From assembly GCA_017305715.1 (NCBI GenBank), contig JAFKKG010000009.1, positions 124,001 through 188,000 on the forward strand: DNA of 64,000 nucleotides. Reading direction: 5' to 3'. Positions 56,621 through 63,104 of the stretch are shown piece by piece. The translations under genes were made by a program, and so were the position numbers. The notes below the pieces were generated by a model. The model made no database searches. It saw only the letters and a list, made by a program, of their open reading frames with translations, and was not told the DNA's origin. The stretch's first letter is position 1; each line of letters begins with the position of its first letter. This DNA comes from Hyphomicrobiales bacterium (GTDB lineage: Bacteria > Pseudomonadota > Alphaproteobacteria > Rhizobiales > Xanthobacteraceae).

Positions 56621-56637
56621 TTAAAAGCTTGTTAACC
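56621..56637. promoter_or_regulatory. CtrA-box match (TTAA-N7-TTAACC)
   Basis: TTAA-aagcttg-TTAACC fits the full alphaproteobacterial CtrA consensus TTAA-N7-TTAAC exactly, 65 bp before the start of the lipoprotein gene at 56702. This suggests cell-cycle control of that gene; it rests on consensus match alone. Confidence 0.5.
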
Positions 56638-56701
56638 ACGATGGATCACTCTGCACTCGCATAGTCGGACGTCCCTGTCTTCGTCCTTGCGTGTGAGTCA
56701 C

Positions 56702-57055
56702 ATGATCCGCAGCGTTGTTTCACTGATAGTCGTGTTTGCGCTGTCCGGATGCATGACGACAACGGCCAGCGTTCGGGAAACCCGCAGCTCATACGCGTGG
56801 GACGGCTTGGGACGCGAATCCGATCCTCGCGCGCGGACCCCAAAGAGAACAGCACAAAAGCCTGCCGTGCATTCGCCCCAGCCCGAAGGAGCCGACGAAT
56901 TGGCTGCGCTCCCCAGGAATTCGCCGGAATGGTGGGCTGCTCAGGACAAGATGGAACGCGACTTGGACGCGAAGCTCGCAGCTACCATGGTCATTTGCCG
57001 GGGCTGCCTCGGAGATGTGGAACAGACAGGCTCGATCCCGGCGCCGCGGAACTAG
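56702..57055 (+). CDS. Small lipoprotein of unknown function
   Basis: 117 residues from the ATG at 56702. The signal VVSLIVVFALSGC is a clear lipobox. The mature part has a disordered middle (ARTPKRTAQKPAVHSPQPEG) and a helical end with RNSPEWWAAQDKMERDLDAKLAATMVICRGC. No recognised domain. A CtrA-like box lies upstream. Confidence 0.65.
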   Translation: MIRSVVSLIVVFALSGCMTTTASVRETRSSYAWDGLGRESDPRARTPKRTAQKPAVHSPQPEGADELAALPRNSPEWWAAQDKMERDLDAKLAATMVICRGCLGDVEQTGSIPAPRN

Positions 57056-57306
57056 AATTCGGCGCTCCCGCCGCTCTGGCTGGGCCATCGTGATGTTGGG
57101 TTTCGCCAACGCGGGTTCGTCGTGTATCGCCGTCGCAATCAACGTGATGCGCTCATCAAAACTGTCGGTACGGAAGAATGGCAATCGGGTTTCAAACAAA
57201 CTATTTTAATTTTGAACAATGCTTTGAAACCATTCGCCTTGTCATCTGGTAGCTGCTCACGAAACCTCGCCGCAAGTCTGCGCGCGGGCGTTTTCGTGGA
57301 GGCAGT

Positions 57307-57849
57307 ATGAGAAACGTAATTTTAGGGTTGGCGTTTGCCGTGGCCGTGGTTCTGCCGAGCGCAGCTTCCGCCGCCATTTACACGTTCAGCTTTACGCCCA
57401 GCCAGCAACTGCTTGGAAGTCCGGTATCCGGAAGCGGTACCTTCACGACCTCGGACACGTCCATGACGGTGGGGGGCGAGACAGCTTTTCAAATTCTCTC
57501 GATCATGGGGACGGTGAACGGGTTTCAAATTCTTGCGCCGACAAATTCGAGCGGTTACGGCAATTACTTCACTACCGGCCCGTCGTTTTTGGACGGAACC
57601 GGCGTCACTTTCTTCACCGCCGGCAGCAGCGGCCAGAACAGGGTGACGTTTTTCAACCAGAGCAGCAACGGCCTGTACCGTGTCAACACCTTCAGCCCAG
57701 GGGCATCCGAGTTCGTCAATGCCTCATCGTCGATGATGGCTGGCGTTCCGGAACCCTCGACCTGGGCCATGATGATCCTTGGCTTCGTTGGCCTTGGCTT
57801 CCTCGCATATCGAGGAAAGCACGGTGGCGCCGCATTCCGGATGGCTTAG
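57307..57849 (+). CDS. PEP-CTERM (PEPxxWA) sorting-domain protein
   Basis: 180 residues with GGAGG just before the ATG. The signal peptide ends SAASA; the body is a Ser/Thr/Gly/Phe-rich beta-type region. The C-terminal sorting signal is [28 protein letters not shown] motif, hydrophobic helix, basic end. Such proteins are processed by an exosortase, which is not in this window, and displayed or exported in the envelope. A strong terminator follows. Confidence 0.88.
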   Translation: MRNVILGLAFAVAVVLPSAASAAIYTFSFTPSQQLLGSPVSGSGTFTTSDTSMTVGGETAFQILSIMGTVNGFQILAPTNSSGYGNYFTTGPSFLDGTGVTFFTAGSSGQNRVTFFNQSSNGLYRVNTFSPGASEFVNASSSMMAGVPEPSTWAMMILGFVGLGFLAYRGKHGGAAFRMA

Positions 57850-57909
57850 AGTCGTTAGCCATCCGCTTCGCTGGAAACGCGATTGGCCCTCTGGCCGTCT
57901 CATGTCAAA

Positions 57910-57932
57910 GGCCGCCTCCGGGCGGCCTTTTT
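57910..57932 (+). terminator. Rho-independent terminator of the PEP-CTERM gene
   Basis: GGCCGCC-tccg-GGCGGCC followed by TTTTT, 60 bp after the stop codon. Confidence 0.85.
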
Positions 57933-57937
57933 GTTCG

Positions 57938-57951
57938 CCCCCCCCCCCCCC
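57938..57951. repeat. C14 homopolymer
   Basis: Fourteen consecutive C residues just after the PEP-CTERM terminator. Such runs are prone to slippage and to sequencing length errors. Confidence 0.8.
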
Positions 57952-58027
57952 GCATCCGCGTCTCGAAATGAACCGCGGCGCATTTGCTTGCGACAACAGC
58001 GCTACAAGGCACCGGTGGGAGTGACGG

Positions 58028-58216
58028 GTGAAAGCAACAGAGCCCAGGAATTGCGCCAGCGTGGACGCGCTGTTTGATCTCTATGCCGAGCTGATCCGGC
58101 TGCGCAAAGAAATCGAAAGACTTGAAGGTTCCACCGTGGCCGGCTCGACGAGTGATCCGGCCTTTCGGAAGGGCCCCACAGATCGGCCCGCAAAAAACGA
58201 GGCCAATGCCGGCTAG
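58028..58216 (+). CDS. Small coiled-coil-like protein (62 aa), copy 1
   Basis: GTG start with GGGAG six bases upstream. The core DALFDLYAELIRLRKEIERLEG is an amphipathic helix with heptad leucines. It shares LxxxYAE..xLRxxI with the protein at 58871, suggesting a paralogous pair. Function unknown. Confidence 0.45.
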   Translation: MKATEPRNCASVDALFDLYAELIRLRKEIERLEGSTVAGSTSDPAFRKGPTDRPAKNEANAG

Positions 58217-58247
58217 ATCGAATTTCCGCCTCTGGTGTCGTATTTCC

Positions 58248-58299
58248 GGTTCCAGAATTAACCTGGCGCGTCGACATCACATTTAATCGGCGAGTTTCG
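58248..58299. repeat. Dispersed 52-bp repeat, copy A
   Basis: Begins GGTTCCAGAATT and ends AATCGGCGAGTTTCG. A diverged copy (43 of 52 identical by eye) lies at 59317-59368. Each is close to one of the 24-residue microprotein genes. Confidence 0.7.
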
Positions 58300-58446
58300 T
58301 TGCCACCTGGGGCAGACGGTCTATTGCCCGCCTCTCCGAGCAACCTTCCCGGACTCCGGACCTGCAGTCAGCGCAAATTAAATGATGCCTGCGCTTGTTT
58401 TATGCGGTATAACGCCTAACATTTTAGTCAATCGCACAACTTTTTC

Positions 58447-58470
58447 GCACATTTAATTTTATTAAAGTGC
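58447..58470. promoter_or_regulatory. AT-rich palindrome upstream of microprotein gene
   Basis: GCAC-a-TTTAAT-TTT-ATTAAA-GTGC: a near-perfect inverted repeat (one bulged A) in an AT-rich promoter-like region 34 bp before the ATG at 58504. A plausible operator or H-NS nucleation site. Confidence 0.45.
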
Positions 58471-58503
58471 TATTATTGTAGAAATTGTGATGGAGTATTT
58501 GCC

Positions 58504-58578
58504 ATGCTGACCGGTCTCGCAGTTTTGGCTGTGCTGATGTTTATCGCCTTTAGCGCGGTTCACGCTTCACAACGCTAG
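58504..58578 (+). CDS. 24-aa single-span membrane microprotein, copy 1
   Basis: ATG with GGAG eight bases upstream. Encodes [16 protein letters not shown] plus SAVHASQR: one hydrophobic helix and a short polar tail. A second 24-residue protein at 59166 has the same length and layout (about 10 of 24 identical, including LAV, FIA and SA). Conservation between the copies argues for real coding. Function unknown; small membrane regulators of this size exist. Confidence 0.55.
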   Translation: MLTGLAVLAVLMFIAFSAVHASQR

Positions 58579-58741
58579 CGCGTCTTCGCGCTTCCGGCTG
58601 AACAACTTCACGGTGAACGATGATGTGTTGACGGCCGTAGTGCCCGAGCCGTCCACATGGGCGATGATGATCCTGGACTTTGCCGGCGTCGGCTTCCTCG
58701 CCTATCGGCGCCGCTCTCAGAGCGCCGCGCTCGCGGCCTGA
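58579..58741 (+). pseudogene. PEP-CTERM protein fragment
   Basis: In the frame ending TGA 58739-58741 the sequence reads [19 protein letters not shown], then a [24 protein letters not shown] tail: the last ~50 residues of a PEP-CTERM protein with no signal peptide or body upstream (a stop lies just above the microprotein frame). A truncated remnant, followed by its own intact terminator. Confidence 0.75.
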
Positions 58742-58766
58742 CCCAATCCGAAATCGGGACGACTGG

Positions 58767-58788
58767 GACCGCCTTCGGGCGGTCTTTT
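58767..58788 (+). terminator. Rho-independent terminator after PEP-CTERM fragment
   Basis: GACCGCC-ttcg-GGCGGTC followed by TTTT; 26 bp after the fragment's stop. Confidence 0.85.
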
Positions 58789-58870
58789 GTTTGGGGCGTG
58801 TGGCCCATTTCACATACCGTTTTGTTTCACCGGCCTAAACTGCGGTCAGGACATCGCGACGGGGAGAGCC

Positions 58871-59068
58871 ATGAAGCAAAGTCGTCCCGCAAGGCGAAGA
58901 GACACTTCTGCAAGCATGCTGAGCAAGCCGCTTCATGTTCGGTATGCCGAGGTGGTTCAATTGCGTCAGATGATTCTCAACACTGCGTCGGCCAAACCTC
59001 GGCCGCAGCAACCGCCAAACAGGTCCGAATCCGGAACCTCGTCGATGCCCGACCGCATTGCGGGTTGA
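58871..59068 (+). CDS. Small coiled-coil-like protein (65 aa), copy 2
   Basis: ATG with GGGGAG immediately upstream. Basic N terminus (MKQSRPARRRDTS), then LHVRYAEVVQLRQMILNTAS, matching the helix of the 58028 product, then a proline/arginine-rich tail. No known family. Confidence 0.5.
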   Translation: MKQSRPARRRDTSASMLSKPLHVRYAEVVQLRQMILNTASAKPRPQQPPNRSESGTSSMPDRIAG

Positions 59069-59165
59069 CGCTCCATTCTGACGTGAGACGAAATCCCTTG
59101 TGCAGCGGGATGTAGGCGACCAGCCGTACGATTTGAGACACGCAGGTTGATCGGGAGCGGTTCTC

Positions 59166-59240
59166 ATGATGATCACCTTTGGCATCCTTGCCGTCGTCGC
59201 GTTCATTGCCGTGAGTGCAGCCCGCGGCACTCAGAATTGA
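59166..59240 (+). CDS. 24-aa single-span membrane microprotein, copy 2
   Basis: ATG with GGGAG eight bases upstream. Encodes MMITFGILAVVAFIAVSAA plus RGTQN. Same length, spacing to Shine-Dalgarno and hydrophobic core as the gene at 58504. Likely membrane-inserted. Function unknown. Confidence 0.55.
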   Translation: MMITFGILAVVAFIAVSAARGTQN

Positions 59241-59316
59241 GCAAACGCGTCTTGATCCCTCTCTCGGAACGCGCTGCGTTGCCGTCAGTCCGGTCGTCAT
59301 CCGGATGATCGCTTGT

Positions 59317-59368
59317 GGTTCCAGAATTGACCCGCAGCGTCGGCACCACGTCTAATCGGCGACTTTCG
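59317..59368. repeat. Dispersed 52-bp repeat, copy B
   Basis: Diverged copy of 58248-58299 (9 mismatches by eye over 52 bases, no gaps), here downstream of the second microprotein gene. Confidence 0.7.
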
Positions 59369-59423
59369 CGCGACCGGACGGATAACCCTTGGCGGTCAAA
59401 TGTTCCGTGCTGCCATGGGCGCC

Positions 59424-59458
59424 GGCTCGAATCCTGCCGGGATCGGCAATATTTTCAA
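59424..59458 (+). repeat. Degenerate copy of tRNA-Arg 3' end (candidate att remnant)
   Basis: 31 of 35 bases match 54247-54281: the T-loop, T-arm 3' strand, acceptor 3' strand and nine bases past the CCA of tRNA-Arg-UCU, in the same orientation. The rest of the tRNA is not recognisable. A direct repeat of a tRNA 3' end bounding a segment is the classic footprint of site-specific integration. Confidence 0.65.
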
Positions 59459-59561
59459 TATGATCCATGACCCGATTATGCGAAACTCGCTGCGTATTGC
59501 AGGGTGATGAAGACCTTTTTTGAAATCGGGCGTGCCCGATCAGGTATTTTGAATTTTTCCG

Positions 59562-59744
59562 ATGGAATATCGCGGCAAGAATTATTTGATTTTCGAAGGC
59601 GACGAGCCGGATACATGGACGTGGGCCGTGACGCTCGACGACGTCACCACGAAAACAGGGCAAGCCAAGACGCGCAGCGCAGCCGTGACCGAAATTGTGC
59701 TTGCCGTCGATCGGGCGCTTTTAAAAACGAATCCACCCCGCTGA
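59562..59744 (+). CDS. Small hypothetical protein (60 aa)
   Basis: MEYRGKNYLIFEGDEPDTW followed by TWAVTLDDVTTKTGQAKTRSAAVTEIVLAVDRAL: a compact beta-beta-beta-alpha pattern resembling a small family frequent in Bradyrhizobium (YRGK.Y.I..G..P..W.W.V......GxAKTRAAAV). No good Shine-Dalgarno is seen. Function unknown. Confidence 0.6.
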   Translation: MEYRGKNYLIFEGDEPDTWTWAVTLDDVTTKTGQAKTRSAAVTEIVLAVDRALLKTNPPR

Positions 59745-59814
59745 GCGCCCGCGCAATCCTGGAGCGCTTTAGCAATCTGGAGTCTCGTTCCGATTTCATC
59801 GGCCGTAGACGCTG

Positions 59815-60048
59815 TCAGGCCGGTTCCCCGGCCAGGCGAATCGATACGGCCGCCTCGGCATGCTTCGGCCGGCTGCATGTGGTCCAGACAAGCGCGCGCC
59901 GGCTGCACTGCCAGTCCGGGCCCAGGGCCGCATTCGACACCGGTTCCTCATAGGCCAGTACGATCGCGGCCATGACGGCCACGCACGCGAGCGTTACCAT
60001 CGTCGCGGTGAAAACGAAGCCCTTTGGGGTCCACCAATTGCGGATCAT
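59815..60048 (-). CDS. Small membrane protein (77 aa)
   Basis: From the ATG at 60048 with AGGAG upstream. One hydrophobic helix (GFVFTATMVTLACVAVMAAIVLAY) after a short MIRNWWTPK start, then a periplasmic tail with two cysteines (WQCSRRALVWTTCSR). Function unknown. Confidence 0.55.
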   Translation of the reverse strand: MIRNWWTPKGFVFTATMVTLACVAVMAAIVLAYEEPVSNAALGPDWQCSRRALVWTTCSRPKHAEAAVSIRLAGEPA

Positions 60049-60347
60049 GGCGGTCACTCCTGTTCGAGATCTGCAACACCATAGGCTGGGAGCCGTCGCC
60101 GTCATGTGAGCGATTTCACAGCTTCGGAACTTGCGCGTGCGGCCGATTGCGCCAGCAGTTCCGAATGGCTTCCACCATCCTTGCGCGAGCGTCGGCCATT
60201 CCCTCAGCGGAGCGCCGCGCGCCGGATCAATTCTGCAACACAAGCCAGATAACGCTCATGCTGCGGGGTATAACTTCCGCAATTCGATTGCGCGCACGCC
60301 GACGTTCATCGACAGTATTTTTGGAAAGCGCGTGTGCGGGGCGTGCC

Positions 60348-60572
60348 ATGACTAAGCCGGAAGCAGACTACGACTACCAACGTTACAAGAAATTGCTGGC
60401 TGAAGCGGTCGACGATGCCAAACGTCTCGAGCTCATCGATCTCATGATCCGGGAACGTGCACGGGACAGGCTTGAAGCGCAACGCACGTCCGATCGCGTC
60501 GCAATGACCGCCCGCACCGTTGCAAAAATCCTCGGCCCGGGCGGACGCCGCGAGAATTCCAGTTCGGATTAG
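60348..60572 (+). CDS. Small hypothetical protein (74 aa)
   Basis: MTKPEADYDYQRYKKLLAEA start, then a charged helical region (DDAKRLELIDLMIRERARDRLEAQRTSDRVA). Helical, soluble, reminiscent of conserved Bradyrhizobium small proteins. No recognised domain. 300 bp of apparently non-coding DNA precede it. Confidence 0.55.
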   Translation: MTKPEADYDYQRYKKLLAEAVDDAKRLELIDLMIRERARDRLEAQRTSDRVAMTARTVAKILGPGGRRENSSSD

Positions 60573-60806
60573 ATCCGCCTGCCGGGGTTCGGACCGCGGA
60601 ACCGGATTCCGGCGAACATGCCAACTGCCACCGCGTTTCCGGCTACCGTAACCGTGTCTCGGCCGATTTGGCCGTCCGCCGCGCGCGGAAATCTCCCTGT
60701 TTGCCCCCATCGGTGCTGGCATTTTGCCGCCGGTTCACTTACTGAAACGCCAACTGCCAATCCCCCGCGTTTGACAACCAATCAAGAGAACGACAAGGCC
60801 CCTTTT

Positions 60807-61160
60807 ATGAGTGGATTCAAGGAACCGAACTTCGCTGACCGCCAGAAGGCGGCGCAGCAGGCGAGGCAGAATATCCTCAACAAATTCAAGGCCCAGCCCG
60901 GCCCCGACGATCCCGAGGTCAAGCGGCGTCAGGCCGAGCGCGAGGCGCTGGCTGCCGCCCGTGCCAAGGCCCGGGAGGCCCGCGAAGCCGCCAAGGCCGA
61001 GCAGAAGGCGCGCGAGGCGGAAGCTGCCGCCGCAGCCGCAGCCCAGCTCGCCCGCGAAAAGGAAGAAGAGGCCGCCCGACAGGCCGCCCTCGAGGCCGAA
61101 GCCAAGGCCAAGCGCGACGCGCGCTACGCCGCCCGCAAGGGCAAAGGCAAAAAGAAGTAG
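60807..61160 (+). CDS. DUF6481 family charged helical protein
   Basis: 117 residues from the ATG at 60807. Start MSGFKEPNFADRQKAAQQA then a long Ala/Glu/Lys/Arg helix (REAREAAKAEQKAREAEAAAAA), ending YAARKGKGKKK. The FKEPNFADRQKAA block is the family signature. Coiled-coil or nucleic-acid-associated character is likely; function unknown. A strong terminator follows. Confidence 0.75.
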   Translation: MSGFKEPNFADRQKAAQQARQNILNKFKAQPGPDDPEVKRRQAEREALAAARAKAREAREAAKAEQKAREAEAAAAAAAQLAREKEEEAARQAALEAEAKAKRDARYAARKGKGKKK

Positions 61161-61233
61161 CGAGCTCCGACGGCGGATATTCGCCACTGGCAAGGGCCGC
61201 CTCCGCGCGAGGCGAGCCCCGTTGAACAGCATG

Positions 61234-61264
61234 CGACGGCTCCTGGAGGCCGTCGATTTTTTTT
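61234..61264 (+). terminator. Rho-independent terminator
   Basis: CGACGGC - eight-base loop - GCCGTCG followed by A and eight T residues, 73 bp after the DUF6481 stop. Confidence 0.88.
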
Positions 61265-61530
61265 ATCACCTTGCCGATCGTGCTGCCGTCCGTCGGGCCG
61301 ACGCCCGCCGGACGCATTGTTGACGGACTTTTCTGCGAAGCCGCGCTCGCGCCGATCTGTGCACTGCAGCAATCCTGCAAAGGGATTGGATCAGGATTGG
61401 CTGGCGCGCATTGCCTGTCGGGCTGCCTCGAACTAACAGACTACAGAAACTTCGGACGGAGACCGGTAAGACTGCGCTCAACACCGGCTTTCGACACGTC
61501 GGTCAAAAACGGCTTCAAGGGGAGAAACCC

Positions 61531-62553
61531 ATGCTCACACGCCGCCACGTCCTCGCATCCGCGCTCGCAGCGCCCGCCATCCTTCGCTTCGGCACCGGCA
61601 CGGCGCATGCCGCGACGACATTGAAGATCTCGCACCAGTTTCCGGGCGGGACCATCAACAAGGGCGATTTCCGCGACCGTCTGTGCCGCGTGTTTGCCGC
61701 CGAAGTCGCCAAACGCAGCGGCGGCGAGATGGCCGCCGAAATCTATCCGAACTCCTCGCTGATCAAGACCAACGCGCAATTCTCGGCGATGCGTAAAGGC
61801 GCGCTCGATATCAGCCTTTACCCCCTGCCCTATGCCGGCGGCGAATTGCCGGAAACCAATATCGGACTGATGCCCGGCCTGGTTTCGACCTATGACCAGG
61901 GCCTGCGCTGGAAGACCCAGCCGGTCGGCAAGGCGCTGACCGATTTCCTGGCCGACAAAGGCATCATCCTGCTGAGCTGGGTCTGGCAGGCCGGCGGCGT
62001 CGCCAGCCGTTCGAGGCCGATCGTCGCCCCCGAAGACGCCAAGGGCCTGAAGGTGCGCGGCGGTTCGCGCGAGATGGACATGGTGCTGCAGACCGCCGGT
62101 GCCGCCGTGCTCTCGGTACCCTCCAACGAACTCTATGCGGCGATGCAGACCGGTGCGTGCGATGCCGGCATCACCTCCTCCACCAGCCTGATTTCGTTCC
62201 GCCTCGAGGAGGTCGCAAAGTCGCTGACGTCGGGCGCAGGAGCGTCCTACTGGTTCATGCTGGAGCCGCTGATGATGTCGAAGGCCATCTTCGACAAGCT
62301 GCCCAAGAACCAGCAGGACATCCTCCTGGCCGTCGGGACTGAATTGGAAGCCTTCGGCAAGAAGGGCGCGCAGGACGACGATGTCGAGGTCGCCAAGGTC
62401 TATGAAAAAGCCGGCGCCAAGGTCAGCGCACTGGATGCGGCGACCGTCGGCAAGTGGCGCGACATCGCGCGCGATACCGCGTGGAAGGACTACAGCGCCA
62501 AGACGGCGAACTCCGCCAACCTGCTGAAGCTCGCCAGCGACGTCGCCGCCTGA
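61531..62553 (+). CDS. dctP: TRAP transporter substrate-binding protein (DctP family)
   Basis: 340 residues from the ATG at 61531 with AAGGGGAG upstream. An N-terminal TRRHVLAS followed by a hydrophobic stretch to AHA suggests Tat export. DctP fold blocks: LKISHQFPGGTINKGDF, AAEIYPNSSLIKTNAQFSAMRKGALDIS, and GLKVRGGSREMDMVLQTAGAAVLSVPSNELYAAMQTGACDA with the conserved substrate-binding Arg. The ligand is unknown, likely a carboxylate. Overlaps dctQ as TGATG. Confidence 0.9.
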   Translation: MLTRRHVLASALAAPAILRFGTGTAHAATTLKISHQFPGGTINKGDFRDRLCRVFAAEVAKRSGGEMAAEIYPNSSLIKTNAQFSAMRKGALDISLYPLPYAGGELPETNIGLMPGLVSTYDQGLRWKTQPVGKALTDFLADKGIILLSWVWQAGGVASRSRPIVAPEDAKGLKVRGGSREMDMVLQTAGAAVLSVPSNELYAAMQTGACDAGITSSTSLISFRLEEVAKSLTSGAGASYWFMLEPLMMSKAIFDKLPKNQQDILLAVGTELEAFGKKGAQDDDVEVAKVYEKAGAKVSALDAATVGKWRDIARDTAWKDYSAKTANSANLLKLASDVAA

Positions 62554-63104
62554 TGCACGGTCCGCTTCCGGATCAGGCCGATCTCAAAGCAACCGTCACG
62601 GGCCATCCGCTCGTGGCGGCGCTCGAGCGGGCGCTCAGCCTCTGCAATCGTGTGATTGTCGTGCTCGCCGGCGTCGCGCTGGTCGCGGCCTGCGCGATCC
62701 TGAGCTATAGCGTGCTCGGCCGCGCGCTGTTCCACAGTCCGAATTATTGGCAGGACGAAGCCGCGGTGTTCCTGCTGGTCGGCGCCACGTTCATGACGGC
62801 GGCCTATGTGCAGAGCCAGCGCGGCCATGTCAGCATCGAGGCGTTTGTCGAGTTGCTGTCGCCGCTCGCCAACAAGATCCGGCTCTGGCTGGTCGACGTG
62901 GCAAGCTTCGCCTTCTGCGCGTTCTTTGCGTGGAAGTCGTGGACGCTGGCGCATGAAGCCTGGGTCGACGGTCAGGTCTCGAATTCGATGTGGTCACCGC
63001 CGCTCGCGATACCCTACTTCCTGATGGCGATCGGCATGACGCTGCTGTGCGTTCAGCTGCTTTTGCAGATCATCGTTCCCCTGACCGGAGCATCGCGCCG
63101 ATGA
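62553..63104 (+). CDS. dctQ: TRAP transporter small permease (DctQ family)
   Basis: 183 residues, four hydrophobic helices. DctQ signatures SYSVLGRALFHSPNYWQDEAAVFLLVGATFMTAAYVQSQRGHVSIEAF are present. ATGA overlap with dctM. Couples the large permease to the binding protein. Confidence 0.9.
   Translation: MHGPLPDQADLKATVTGHPLVAALERALSLCNRVIVVLAGVALVAACAILSYSVLGRALFHSPNYWQDEAAVFLLVGATFMTAAYVQSQRGHVSIEAFVELLSPLANKIRLWLVDVASFAFCAFFAWKSWTLAHEAWVDGQVSNSMWSPPLAIPYFLMAIGMTLLCVQLLLQIIVPLTGASRR

Noticed and set aside
54272-59423. Integrase, transposase or relaxase within the tRNA-bounded segment
   Set aside because: No frame of suitable length or with integrase or transposase motifs is present; the segment can only be called a remnant.
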